A stretch of 23,347 nt of DNA from Chryseobacterium sp. (lineage in GTDB: Bacteria; Bacteroidota; Bacteroidia; Flavobacteriales; Weeksellaceae), in assembly GCA_003248755.1 (NCBI GenBank), contig QFQW01000058.1, forward strand, positions 1 through 23,347, given 5' to 3'. The position numbers were made by a program, and so were the translations under genes. The notes beneath the pieces are model-generated. The model made no database searches. It was not told the origin of the DNA and saw only the letters and a program-made list of their open reading frames with translations. Positions 1 through 8,245 of the stretch are shown here, piece after piece. Each line of letters opens with the position of its first letter. Position 1 is the first letter of the stretch.

Positions 1-162
1 AAAATCTGTGAATTTTGCGTTCTCTTTTTTAGCAAATTTTTCATTGTTTTTCTCAGAAGTAATGATAACTCTACCCTCTTTTACGCCATTTTTCCAGTAA
101 TTCTGTGCATTACAATTAATGATAATTCCTGTTATAAAACAAGATATGATCAATCTTTTCAT
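1..162 (-). CDS. N-terminus of a secreted protein, truncated by window edge
   Basis: Fifty-four codons are visible, starting with ATG at 160-162 and running off the left edge without a stop. The protein begins with KRLIISCFITGIIIN and continues CNAQNYWKNG, which reads as an Sec signal peptide with likely cleavage after CNA. The mature part starts with an aromatic and basic stretch, then a lysine-rich segment (ITSEKNNEKFAKK). It lies 37 bases downstream of the GH16 gene on the same strand, so it is probably the last visible gene of the glucan operon. In related loci this position often holds another glycoside hydrolase such as GH30 or GH3, but too little is present to assign a family. The open frame and the signal peptide are what is seen; membership of the PUL is inferred. 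Confidence 0.6.
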   Translation of the reverse strand, partial: MKRLIISCFITGIIINCNAQNYWKNGVKEGRVIITSEKNNEKFAKKENAKFTDF

Positions 163-199
163 TCTTTGGTATTCTAATTAAATAGAATGTTTTTATTAG

Positions 200-988
200 T
201 TAATTATTTAATTTATAGATTCTTACGTAATCAATTAAGAACTTTTGAGGATAGATTCCAGAATCAACGCCTTCTTTTCCACCCCAATTTCCTCCAACAG
301 CCTGATTCAGAATCAAATAAAATGGCTGATCAAACGGCCAAGCATCATAGGTTTTTTCTGTATTAATGTAAGTAAAATATTTCTTGTTATCCACATACAT
401 TTCGATTTTCTCAGGTGTCCAATCTGCTCTGTAAATATGGAATTCACTTGTTGCGTCCTTTACAATGATTGTATCTGTTTTCTGAGTTCCGCTGATGTGA
501 TTATATTTTTTGGTATGAACCGAAGCGTGAATAAAACCTTCATTATAGCCGACATGTTCCATAATATCGATTTCTCCATCATCAGGCCATTTTTTGATAT
601 TCTCGCTCAACATCCATATTGCAGGCCAGGTCCCCTTCCCTTTTGGTAACTTTGCTCGTACTTCTACACTTCCATATTTGAAAGGAAAAGTTTCTTTCGT
701 AATCAATTTTGCCGAAGTGTAATTATTACTTTCCCATCTCTCTTTTCTGGCTTCGATAACGAGTTTTCCATTTTCGATTCTTGCATTTTCTTTTCGGTCT
801 TGGGTATAGAACTGAAGTTCATTATTTCCGAAACCATTTCCTCCTGTTTCAAAAGTCCATTTAGAAGGATCAATAGAATTTTCATTGAACTCATCCTGAA
901 AAATCAAAACCCGTTTTTCCTTTGCCGTAGAACAAGAAATAGCAATTGATAATAAAATGATACCAGAAATTGAAACGAAATTTTTCAT
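200..988 (-). CDS. GH16 family endo-beta-1,3-glucanase (laminarinase), lipoprotein
   Basis: This is a 262-residue glycoside hydrolase family 16 enzyme, predicted to cut internal beta-1,3-glucosidic bonds. The catalytic signature is GEIDIMEHVG, with nucleophile E139, assisting D141 and acid/base E144. The extra residue in ExDxxE is the beta-bulge form typical of laminarinases and lichenases. Other family landmarks are the early QDEF, WTFETGGNGFGNNELQFYT around 44-62, WPAIWML at 121-127, and the closing IDYVRIYKL. A signal peptide ends at lipobox AISC with Cys19 as the lipidated residue. The residues after Cys19 (STAKEKR) are basic, not acidic, unlike the other lipoproteins of the operon. It lies 18 bases after the GH30 gene, so the two are cotranscribed. 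The family call is firm; exact glucan specificity is inferred from the locus. Confidence 0.93.
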   Translation of the reverse strand: MKNFVSISGIILLSIAISCSTAKEKRVLIFQDEFNENSIDPSKWTFETGGNGFGNNELQFYTQDRKENARIENGKLVIEARKERWESNNYTSAKLITKETFPFKYGSVEVRAKLPKGKGTWPAIWMLSENIKKWPDDGEIDIMEHVGYNEGFIHASVHTKKYNHISGTQKTDTIIVKDATSEFHIYRADWTPEKIEMYVDNKKYFTYINTEKTYDAWPFDQPFYLILNQAVGGNWGGKEGVDSGIYPQKFLIDYVRIYKLNN

Positions 989-1006
989 TATAATTAATTT
1001 ATCAGA

Positions 1007-2470
1007 TTAAAAAATAAAAGTCGCTACAGACTTCGGGGATAAAGAAGTTGCTGCACTTTTATTATTATACCTGATATTGAAGTTTTCGGTATTGTTACCT
1101 TCATTCAGAACAATAAGTGTAATTTTTCCGCTTGGTGTTACAAATGCTACAGAACTTAAGCTTCCTGGTTGTGTCGAAGCAATTCTTTGGGAATTCTGAG
1201 GAACAAATTTCGAAGCTTGTGCAATAATGTAATAAGCTACATTTTTTGTAAACATTTCACTGGAATTGATTGTAATTGCTCCTTTACATTCTGTACAACC
1301 GCCAGGCGTATGAGGATTATAGGAAGCATCGTTGGCAACATTCCATTCAAGGGCTACTTTGCTCCAGTTTCTCATAGAACCGATAATGACGTTTTTTGTA
1401 TGCCAGATCAGATCATCTGAAAATGAAGAATTGGCGCCGGTCCATTGCTCCGTGAAATAGAGATTCTTTGTTGGATAAGCCAAATGAACGTTGCTGAGAA
1501 CACCAATATTTCCGGCATATAAATGAAAAGCAGAGCCATCAACATATTTTGCCGCTTCAGCATCGGCTAAGATATCCATTGGATAATCCGGTTTGTCGCA
1601 ATTGTGGTCATAAAGAACAATTTTGGTATTAATACCGGCATTCTGAAAAGCAGGACCTAAATGATTTTTAATGAAGTCACCTTGTTGAGCAGATGTCATG
1701 TACATACTTGGATTATTCCCAGGATGCAAAGGTTCATTCTGAGGAGTAATGGCATCAATATTAATTCCTTGTGATTTCATTGCCTGAATATATTTTACGA
1801 AATATTGAGCATAAACACTATAATATTGAGGTAATAAACTTCCTCCTATGCTACTTCCATTATCCTTCATCCAAACTGGTGGAGACCAAGGTGTTGCGAT
1901 AATTTTGATATTTGGATTGATGGTCAGAATCTTTTTTAACATATCAATAACTGCTTGGTCTTTGGCTAAAGAAAATTGAGCCAGAGATGTATCTGTTTGA
2001 CCTGTTGGCAAATCATTATAAGAGAAAACGTCTCCATTGAGGTCTGATGCACCGATACTTAATCTTAAATAACTGACAGCAATGGAATTATCATTATTAT
2101 CTGAAAAAAGCTGTTGCAACAATTCTTCTTTCTTGGTTGCAGATAATTGATTGATTACCTGAACGCTTCCACCAGTTAATGTATAACCAAATCCATCAAT
2201 AGTCTGGTATTTTTGTCCTGCATCAATCTCAATGGTCTGATAATTATTAGAAGTATTTTTAAAATAAATATCGCTTTGTTTTTGAAATTTTACAGTTTCG
2301 TCAGCTTTTGTAAGCCAGACTGTCGCAGAAGCATAATTTCCATTATCGTCACCGTCATTTGAAGGTGGATTTGATTGATCATCTACACTGCTACTTTGGC
2401 AAAACAATAGTGAGAAAAATGTAACTCCTAAGAAGAATAATTTATTGGGAAATATTTTTGTATTATACAT
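1007..2470 (-). CDS. GH30 family beta-glucanase/beta-glucosidase, lipoprotein
   Basis: This is a glycoside hydrolase family 30 (clan GH-A) enzyme. I chose ATG at 2468-2470, giving 487 residues that begin MYNTKIFPNK; an in-frame TTG 30 bases upstream would only put unneeded residues before the signal peptide. From that start, the acid/base is E246 in ITPQNEP and the nucleophile is E341 in YFTEQW. The early VWLTKADETVKFQKQ stretch and YQTIDGFGYTLTGGS are typical of GH30 subfamilies that act on beta-1,6- or beta-1,3-glucans. A small beta-sandwich ends the protein. The signal peptide runs into LLFCQSSSVDD; Phe just before the Cys is unusual for a lipobox, but the SSSVDD that follows resembles a surface-export signal. 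In laminarin loci GH30 removes beta-1,6 side branches, which would complement the neighbouring GH16. Subfamily is not settled from sequence alone. Confidence 0.92.
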   Translation of the reverse strand: MYNTKIFPNKLFFLGVTFFSLLFCQSSSVDDQSNPPSNDGDDNGNYASATVWLTKADETVKFQKQSDIYFKNTSNNYQTIEIDAGQKYQTIDGFGYTLTGGSVQVINQLSATKKEELLQQLFSDNNDNSIAVSYLRLSIGASDLNGDVFSYNDLPTGQTDTSLAQFSLAKDQAVIDMLKKILTINPNIKIIATPWSPPVWMKDNGSSIGGSLLPQYYSVYAQYFVKYIQAMKSQGINIDAITPQNEPLHPGNNPSMYMTSAQQGDFIKNHLGPAFQNAGINTKIVLYDHNCDKPDYPMDILADAEAAKYVDGSAFHLYAGNIGVLSNVHLAYPTKNLYFTEQWTGANSSFSDDLIWHTKNVIIGSMRNWSKVALEWNVANDASYNPHTPGGCTECKGAITINSSEMFTKNVAYYIIAQASKFVPQNSQRIASTQPGSLSSVAFVTPSGKITLIVLNEGNNTENFNIRYNNKSAATSLSPKSVATFIF

Positions 2471-2507
2471 TTTAATTAGATTTAATATAGTAGATATCAA
2501 GATTTTC

Positions 2508-2556
2508 TGGAGAGAATTGTATTGAAAAGGACAATTTTTCCAATACAGCTCTCTTT
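2508..2556 (-). other. Imperfect stem-loop in the leader of the GH30 gene
   Basis: Arms AGAGA (2511-2515) and TCTCT (2550-2554) enclose a 2x2 internal mismatch, then a perfect TGTATTG (2518-2524) / CAATACA (2541-2547) pairing, then an AAAA/TTTT extension with one bulge. It lies about 40 bases upstream of the GH30 ATG and is not followed by a U-run, so it is not a terminator. No good TAnnTTTG box lies between it and the gene. It may protect or define the 5' end of a processed GH30-GH16 message; that is inference. Confidence 0.4.
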
Positions 2557-2590
2557 TGGTAAGAGAAGCTGATATTGATTGAAATTAAAG

Positions 2591-2625
2591 AAAAAAATGA
2601 AAGAGGCTTTTAAGGACCTCTTTCA
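2591..2625 (-). terminator. Intra-operon Rho-independent terminator after the glycan-binding gene
   Basis: On the minus strand TGAAAGAGG pairs with CCTCTTTCA (9 bp, 2617-2625 with 2598-2606), and the T-rich tract complementary to 2591-2597 follows. It begins 25 bases after the stop of the binding-protein gene and lies before GH30. It would let susC, susD and the binding protein be expressed more strongly than the enzymes, with readthrough supplying the latter. Confidence 0.75.
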
Positions 2626-2649
2626 CCCTAAGAATATGATAAGAAAAAA

Positions 2650-3534
2650 TTAGTTTATCCCTCTGAACTCTACTTTGGAAACAGAAATCCCATCTTTCAT
2701 ATCATTACCACCTGATCTGATGGCAAAATACGCCACTCCTGTTTTGGTTGCTGTAAAGATTCCCTCTGGATTATTAGCATTTTTAGACCCGACATTCGAA
2801 ATTTTACCTTCAAAAGCAGAAGTCCCGCTACCAGCCCAAGTGTTAATAGCTCTCAACCAAGTTGAATCATTACCATCTCCAGTATAATCATTATTTGCAG
2901 TAGGCTTTGTGTAACCAACATAGATTTCAAACCAAGATTCAGAAACCCCTTTGGAACTGACAATAGCATCTGCTTTGTATTTACGCCCTTCTACTACCTG
3001 AACTTCTTGATAGAGTACGTTTCTGTTCCATTTTGTTGCTGTAAAAGTAGCCTGGCCAGTTCCCCAAGTCCATAGAGCAGAACCACCATCAATTCCATTG
3101 GGATTAGGGAAAGTCAATGACCATTTTGCAACATCCGATGCATCTGCAAATTTTCCTCCTTGGATCATATTTCCAGCAGCAGGATCTGATTTATCAACGG
3201 TAATAGTTTGGCTTGCTGTTCCGCCAACTATTCCACCTTGTCCAATAATTTGGTGTTGCACTGTATAAGTTCCCTGATCTGGAATAAAGACATCATAAAT
3301 GTTTGGTCCTGTACCAAAGCCGCCGCCATCTCCCAAATCCCATTTTGATGTTAGGTAGTTATTATTTGAAGATGTTAATCTATAATGATTTTCAGAAGTC
3401 TTAGTAACTGTGAAAGATGCGTCTGAATTAGTTGGGGTCAAGCCGTTTCCATCTCCATCTATATTATCTGGAACACAAGAAAATGCTAATGCGGCAAAAC
3501 TTAAACAAATTGTATGCTTTAAATATTTATTCAT
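2650..3534 (-). CDS. PKD-domain surface glycan-binding lipoprotein (SusE position)
   Basis: This 294-residue lipoprotein follows susD after 10 bases, the usual place of a surface glycan-binding protein. The signal peptide ends at AFSC with Cys20, and VPDNIDGDGNG follows: an acidic stretch like those that send lipoproteins to the cell surface in this phylum. Residues about 38-114 form a PKD-like Ig domain (WDLGDGG, then GTYTVQHQIIG). Residues about 120-294 look like a carbohydrate-binding beta-sandwich of the CBM4/CBM6 type, starting NMIQGGKFADASDVAKWSLT and rich in exposed Trp (W149-TWG region, W175). No catalytic motif is seen. The likely role is to hold beta-glucan chains at the SusCD complex. 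PKD-plus-CBM binding proteins are known from laminarin loci of marine Flavobacteriia; the glycan bound here is inferred from the adjacent GH16 and GH30. Confidence 0.82.
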   Translation of the reverse strand: MNKYLKHTICLSFAALAFSCVPDNIDGDGNGLTPTNSDASFTVTKTSENHYRLTSSNNNYLTSKWDLGDGGGFGTGPNIYDVFIPDQGTYTVQHQIIGQGGIVGGTASQTITVDKSDPAAGNMIQGGKFADASDVAKWSLTFPNPNGIDGGSALWTWGTGQATFTATKWNRNVLYQEVQVVEGRKYKADAIVSSKGVSESWFEIYVGYTKPTANNDYTGDGNDSTWLRAINTWAGSGTSAFEGKISNVGSKNANNPEGIFTATKTGVAYFAIRSGGNDMKDGISVSKVEFRGIN

Positions 3535-3544
3535 AGTCCAAAAA

Positions 3545-5107
3545 TTAATAGTTAGGATTTTGTTTCAATGCTGTATTAGGTAATTCGTTAAATGGAATAG
3601 GCATAATTTCGTTTTTCCCGGCAACAAAACCTTTTGATGCTAATTTTGACGGAGCATCTCCCCATCTTACAAGGTCAAACCAACGGTGTCCCTCGCCTGC
3701 TAATTCTCTTCTTCTCTCATCTTTAATTGCCTGCATAGAAACTGGTACAGAAGATAGTCCAACTCTTGTTCTGACAGCGTCTAATAAAGCTTGAGCTCTT
3801 GTTCCAGTTCCTCCCAAAGCTTCTGCTTCCATCAAATAAGTATCAGCTAGCCTAATTGCAATATAGTTTTGTCGGAAATTTAATTCTGTAGCTCCAGGCA
3901 GAGAACTTCTTAGATTATTGGTAGGCAGATACTTATTCAGAAAATAACCTGTATCTAAGTAAGCGGGACTATAAGATATTTTACCTTCAGTAACTAATTT
4001 TTTTGCATTGAAAATTGTTACATCTAACCTTGGATCCCCTTGCATAAAATTAAAAAAATCATCCGTGATTGTATTAAATGCCCATCCTGAATATAAATCA
4101 GGAGCATCATTATTTGGGAAATCTTTTTTTATTGAGTAAGATCTTGGTCCGACCATTATATTAATAGAATTACCTTCATCTTTTCCTTGTCCCCAGAATC
4201 CCCAATCAGAGTTCGCTTTGTTGGTATGCATTACTTCTAAGATAGATTCTGATAAAAATTTATATCTATTCGGATCTGGATCTGTTTCTAGACCAACTTT
4301 AAATAAATCTGCATAATTCGCAACAAGTTTATATCCAAATTGGCTTGTTCCGCCAGGTACACCATTAACTTCTGCAAATTGTTCTGCTGCTTGTGGCATT
4401 TTTTTATCATAAAGATAAATTTTGCCTAATATTGCTCTGGCAGTACCTTGGGTAATCCTCCCTTTATCATTGGTATCTGCTTTAAACATCAAATCTGGAA
4501 TTGCAGCAAGTATATCACTTTCTATTTGTGCATATACTTCATTTGGTTTTGCTTGTGGAATATTCCAATAATCATCATCGAATTTGATATAATTCAATAT
4601 CAAAGGTACGTTTCCGAAAATTCTCACCAATTCAAAATAATATAAAGATCTGAGAACTTTCGCTTCTGCAGCATATCTTTTTTTCAGCTCATCGCTCATA
4701 TTTGCAGCCGGAACTCTTTCAATCAACAAGTTCGCCCTTGCAATACCTTGATAATAATCTTTCCAATAGCTAGACGGCATTGTGTTAGGATTAATTGTAT
4801 AATTATTAATACCTTGGATACCTGCTCCATCATTTGAATTTCCACCTCCGGAATAAATATCATCTGATCCAGCATTGAAGAAAGTTACTGTATTCTCAAA
4901 ACCTCCAGAGTATTTTCTCAGAACATCATAAACAGAAACCAATGCACTAAAAGATTGTTGTTGATTTTGAAAATATAAATCTGTGTTGAAAGATCCTGAA
5001 TTCTGTACATCGTCCAGATATGCATCATTACAAGCGATATTAGTAAAACTTAAACCAGTCAAAAATGTAATGGCAAGTCCTTTATATAAAATTTTGTTAT
5101 TTTTCAT
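3545..5107 (-). CDS. susD: SusD/RagB family nutrient-binding outer-membrane lipoprotein
   Basis: This is a 520-residue SusD-like protein, the lid and substrate-binding partner of the SusC channel. The signal peptide ends at NIAC with Cys26, followed by NDAYLDD. The family's usual landmarks are present: YWKDYYQGIARANLLIERVP near 114-135, the TPR-type helices with AEAKVLRSLYYFELVRIFG, and the C-terminal RRRELAGEGHRWFDLVRWG with the closing IPFNELPNTALKQNPNY (seen as IMPIP, then QNPNY). The length matches the family. It sits 11 bases after susC and 10 before the binding-protein gene, so the three are one transcription unit. The assignment to the family is secure; the symbol is used in the generic sense, since this is not the starch system. 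Confidence 0.96.
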   Translation of the reverse strand: MKNNKILYKGLAITFLTGLSFTNIACNDAYLDDVQNSGSFNTDLYFQNQQQSFSALVSVYDVLRKYSGGFENTVTFFNAGSDDIYSGGGNSNDGAGIQGINNYTINPNTMPSSYWKDYYQGIARANLLIERVPAANMSDELKKRYAAEAKVLRSLYYFELVRIFGNVPLILNYIKFDDDYWNIPQAKPNEVYAQIESDILAAIPDLMFKADTNDKGRITQGTARAILGKIYLYDKKMPQAAEQFAEVNGVPGGTSQFGYKLVANYADLFKVGLETDPDPNRYKFLSESILEVMHTNKANSDWGFWGQGKDEGNSINIMVGPRSYSIKKDFPNNDAPDLYSGWAFNTITDDFFNFMQGDPRLDVTIFNAKKLVTEGKISYSPAYLDTGYFLNKYLPTNNLRSSLPGATELNFRQNYIAIRLADTYLMEAEALGGTGTRAQALLDAVRTRVGLSSVPVSMQAIKDERRRELAGEGHRWFDLVRWGDAPSKLASKGFVAGKNEIMPIPFNELPNTALKQNPNY

Positions 5108-5118
5108 TTTTTTTACAA

Positions 5119-8037
5119 TTAAAATTGAATATTAGCACCTATTAAGAATGTTCTTGCTTGTGGATAATAAGCTCTGTCAATACCGATGATATCTTGTTCC
5201 GAGTTATTTCTTCCAGCAATTTCAGGATCGTAACCAGTGTATTTTGTAAATGTGAAAACATTTTCACCAGTTATATATAATCTAACCTTGTTCATTCCAA
5301 AACGAGTTGTAACATCTTGAGGAATTGTATATCCTAATTGAATGATTTTTAAACGAACATAGTCTCCTTTTTGTAAATAATAATTTGACATCCAAGAATA
5401 GTTGTGGTTAGGATCATCTCTTGTTACTCTAGGATTATCGTTCGTAGAACCTTCACCAGTCCAACGATCTAGGATTTTTGTCTGATAGTTAGCATCAAGC
5501 ATGTCAAGTCTTCTAAGTCCTTGGAAAATTTTGTTTCCAGCTTGTCCTTGTGCAAATGCCATGAAATCAAAATTCTTATAATTCAAGTTAAGCGTTAGAC
5601 CGAAAGTATATTTCGGAATAGAGCTACCTAAATTAACCTTGTCATTATCATCGATTTTACCATCGCCATTATTATCTTGCCAAATGAAATCTCCTGGCTT
5701 AGCATTTGGTAATAATAGTTGTCCATTACCATTAACATAAGCGTTAATTTGAGCTTGGTTTTGGAAAACCCCACTATAAGTCTGCCCATAGAAAGATCCA
5801 TAAGGTTGTCCAACTTCTACTCTGGAAACGGCCCCCATCGTTTGGAAAGAAGCAAGATTGAAGTATTCTATATCATCTTCCAATCTCAAAACCTTATTTT
5901 TAATAGTTGCAAAGTTTCCATTAACTGAAACTCCAAAATCTCCCCAATTTTTTTTGTAGCCTAATTCAAGTTCAAGACCTGAGTTTTCCATATCGCCGAC
6001 ATTTGCCCAAGGTAAGTTAGGAACACCTATATAACCAGGTACGTTGATTTGTCTTAAGATGTCTGTTGTTTTCTTTTTATACCAATCTGCTGTAAACGTG
6101 AAATTGTTTAATAATTTGAAATCAGCAGCGATATTTAATTGGCTTGTTTCTTCCCATTTCAAATTAGGATTTTCTAATGTGCTCGGCGCATATCCGATAA
6201 TGATATTGTTTCCCGAATTAGTATAGTTACTTCCGGAAACCATAAAGTTTGCAAACCTAAAGTTATCCATTTCATCATTACCTAAAACTCCATAACCTCC
6301 TCTAAGCTTTAAAGTATTGATAACTTTATTTTCTGGCCAGAAATTTTCTTTATTGACATTCCATCCTAATGACATAGAAGGGAAAGTTCCCCAATGCTTG
6401 TTAGTTGCGAATTTTGATGAACCATCTCTACGAATAGTTCCTGTAAATAGATATTTATCCGCATAATCATAGATAACTCGACCAAAGTAAGATGCTTTAT
6501 GAGTTCTTATCCCATCCCATCCTGTAGCAGTAATATTATCTTGAGGAATATCAAAATTGAATGAAGCATCTTGCCAGTTATCAATTGGTAAATTAGTATA
6601 GGTTAAACTTGTTCCACCAGAAATATTATATTCATAAACACCTTGACCAACTAATACATTTAAATTATGATCACCGAATCTATTTTGATAAGTCAGGGTA
6701 TTTTCCATACTCCATTCAAATTTATTCTGATCAACTTTATTTAAGTTATTGAATGTAGTATTATTATAATTGGGGCTTAAGTAATATTTTGGAGTAAAGG
6801 CACGGCTTCCCCAATAAGACTTTTTGCCATTTAAACTTGTTTTGAATGTAAGACTTTTGTGAAGTTTCAATTCTGCAAAAATATTTGCCACAAGATCGTC
6901 AGACCAACCATAATTCCCTTGTTGTATATACCGGAAAGCACGTGGATTGGTCATTTCTTGATTTACATATTGAGAAATACCATATGGATTTCCATTTGGA
7001 TCACGAATTATATAGGGATTAGTGTAACCACTTGGATCTACCATAGACCAGTCTGTCACTACTACAGGAGTAGTTGGATCTAAATTGACAGCAGAAGCTA
7101 AAGGTCCTCCAAATTCTTCATTGGCACTAATACCTTGAGATTTTGTATGTGTATAAGCAAACGTCTGCCCTATTGTCAGATAATCAGTGACTTTATGGGT
7201 TGAATTTAATCTAGCATTCAGTCTTTTGTAATAAGATATATCACTCATTACAATTCCTGTCTGATCAAGATATCCAAAAGAAGCATAATATGTAGATTTT
7301 TCATTTCCGCCTGTGATACTTACTTCGTGATTAGATTTCTCACCAGTTCCGAAAATCGCATCTTGCCAATCTGTTCCTTTTCCAAATTTTGATGGATCAG
7401 AATACCTGATTGCTTTGCCATCATTTGCAAAAGCTTCATTAATGATCGTTGCGTACTGTGTTGCATTTAAAAGGTCAAGTTTTCTTGATGCATTTCCAAA
7501 TCCGTAGAAACCGTTATAAGAAAGATTAAGTTTTCCTTTTTTTCCTTTTTTAGTTGTAACAAGGATTACACCTTTTGCAGCAGAAACACCATATATTGCA
7601 GATGAAGCTCCATCCTTAAGGACTTCGATACTTTCAATATCAGATTGATTCAACCAACCAATATTATCAACTACAATCCCATCAACAACCCACAAAGGAC
7701 TATTACTACCTGCGCCAAAACTGGTAATACCTCTTACACGGACTGTAGCAGAAGAACCTGGTTGTCCAGAATTAGTCACTACAGATACCCCAGCAGCTCT
7801 ACCTTGTAAAACCTGCTCTGGCTTTCCAGCAGGAATGTTTTCGATGTCCGATGCTTTGATACTGGCAATTGCACCGGTAACATTGCTCTTCTTTTGAGTC
7901 CCATAACCAATAACCACCACTTCTTCTATCGCTTTTTCTTTAGAAGCTGTAGTATCGCTTACTTGCTGTGCTGAGTAGTTGGCTGTAAAATATAAAACAG
8001 CGGCTAACCCAAGACATTTTGAATACTTTAAGTTCAT
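5119..8037 (-). CDS. susC: SusC/RagA family TonB-dependent outer-membrane transporter
   Basis: This 972-residue TonB-dependent channel imports oligosaccharides into the periplasm together with SusD. The signal peptide (MNLKYSKCLGLAAVLYFTAN, then YSAQQ) leads almost straight into the conserved EEVVVIGYGTQKKSNVTGAI and the plug (PEQVLQGRAAGVSV, then VRVRGITSFG, then PLWVVDGI, DIESIEVLKDGASSAIYG). The beta-barrel fills the rest and ends in FLIGANIQF with a C-terminal Phe, as expected of an outer-membrane barrel. There is no room for the N-terminal carboxypeptidase-regulatory-like domain that many SusC proteins carry, nor for an STN signalling domain; this fits regulation by the neighbouring soluble sensor and not by an anti-sigma pathway. 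It is the first gene of the minus-strand PUL and has a clear promoter upstream. Confidence 0.96.
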   Translation of the reverse strand: MNLKYSKCLGLAAVLYFTANYSAQQVSDTTASKEKAIEEVVVIGYGTQKKSNVTGAIASIKASDIENIPAGKPEQVLQGRAAGVSVVTNSGQPGSSATVRVRGITSFGAGSNSPLWVVDGIVVDNIGWLNQSDIESIEVLKDGASSAIYGVSAAKGVILVTTKKGKKGKLNLSYNGFYGFGNASRKLDLLNATQYATIINEAFANDGKAIRYSDPSKFGKGTDWQDAIFGTGEKSNHEVSITGGNEKSTYYASFGYLDQTGIVMSDISYYKRLNARLNSTHKVTDYLTIGQTFAYTHTKSQGISANEEFGGPLASAVNLDPTTPVVVTDWSMVDPSGYTNPYIIRDPNGNPYGISQYVNQEMTNPRAFRYIQQGNYGWSDDLVANIFAELKLHKSLTFKTSLNGKKSYWGSRAFTPKYYLSPNYNNTTFNNLNKVDQNKFEWSMENTLTYQNRFGDHNLNVLVGQGVYEYNISGGTSLTYTNLPIDNWQDASFNFDIPQDNITATGWDGIRTHKASYFGRVIYDYADKYLFTGTIRRDGSSKFATNKHWGTFPSMSLGWNVNKENFWPENKVINTLKLRGGYGVLGNDEMDNFRFANFMVSGSNYTNSGNNIIIGYAPSTLENPNLKWEETSQLNIAADFKLLNNFTFTADWYKKKTTDILRQINVPGYIGVPNLPWANVGDMENSGLELELGYKKNWGDFGVSVNGNFATIKNKVLRLEDDIEYFNLASFQTMGAVSRVEVGQPYGSFYGQTYSGVFQNQAQINAYVNGNGQLLLPNAKPGDFIWQDNNGDGKIDDNDKVNLGSSIPKYTFGLTLNLNYKNFDFMAFAQGQAGNKIFQGLRRLDMLDANYQTKILDRWTGEGSTNDNPRVTRDDPNHNYSWMSNYYLQKGDYVRLKIIQLGYTIPQDVTTRFGMNKVRLYITGENVFTFTKYTGYDPEIAGRNNSEQDIIGIDRAYYPQARTFLIGANIQF

Positions 8038-8059
8038 ATTTTAATTAATTTTTTGTTAA

Positions 8060-8072
8060 TCTCAAACTGAGA
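8060..8072. promoter_or_regulatory. Small palindrome at the predicted susC transcription start
   Basis: TCTCA-AAC-TGAGA is a perfect 5-bp inverted repeat with a 3-base centre. It lies just downstream of the susC -7 box, where the transcript should begin. It could be an operator half-site pair or a short 5' hairpin. Its short length makes chance occurrence possible. Confidence 0.3.
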
Positions 8073-8075
8073 CAA

Positions 8076-8105
8076 TAAAAGTATCTATTTTTTTGACATA
8101 ACAAA
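8076..8105 (-). promoter_or_regulatory. susC promoter (Bacteroidota -33/-7)
   Basis: On the minus strand TTTG (8105-8102) is followed after 18 bases by TACTTTTA (8083-8076), one base from the consensus TAnnTTTG. A run of A on this strand (8106-8124) lies immediately upstream and may act like an UP element. The predicted leader to the susC ATG is about 30 bases. Confidence 0.7.
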
Positions 8106-8164
8106 ATTTTTTTTTATTTTTTTTCAAATCCCTTTATTTATAGGATATTTAACAGGGTAATTAT

Positions 8165-8194
8165 TATGAAAAATTATTATTTTTATTATATTTG
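8165..8194 (+). promoter_or_regulatory. Promoter of the MFS transporter-regulator pair
   Basis: TATATTTG (8187-8194) fits TAnnTTTG exactly. TATG (8165-8168), one base from TTTG, lies 18 bases upstream. The transcript would begin near 8200, giving a leader of about 45 bases with three close GTTAA copies (8219, 8224, 8230). Confidence 0.6.
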
Positions 8195-8205
8195 GAATCC
8201 CCAAA
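8191..8205. promoter_or_regulatory. Candidate operator palindrome over the MFS promoter
   Basis: TTTGG-AATCC-CCAAA is an inverted repeat that overlaps the end of the -7 box and the expected start site. A repressor bound here would block the promoter. The link to the Nudix-like regulator encoded downstream is inference. Confidence 0.35.
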
Positions 8206-8245
8206 AACGCACCTTAGTGTTAAGTTAAAGTTAATAAACGTATAA

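Noticed and set aside
171..188. ATTCTA/TAGAAT inverted repeat between GH16 and the partial gene
   Set aside because: Six AT-rich pairs with no U-run; too weak to call a terminator or operator.
2471..2500. TTG start for the GH30 gene at 2500
   Set aside because: It adds ten residues before an ordinary signal peptide; ATG at 2470 gives a normal N-terminus.
8106..8124. Poly-T tract upstream of susC as a phase-variable slip site
   Set aside because: It is broken by an A and lies outside the promoter spacer, so slippage would not obviously switch expression; an UP-like role is simpler.
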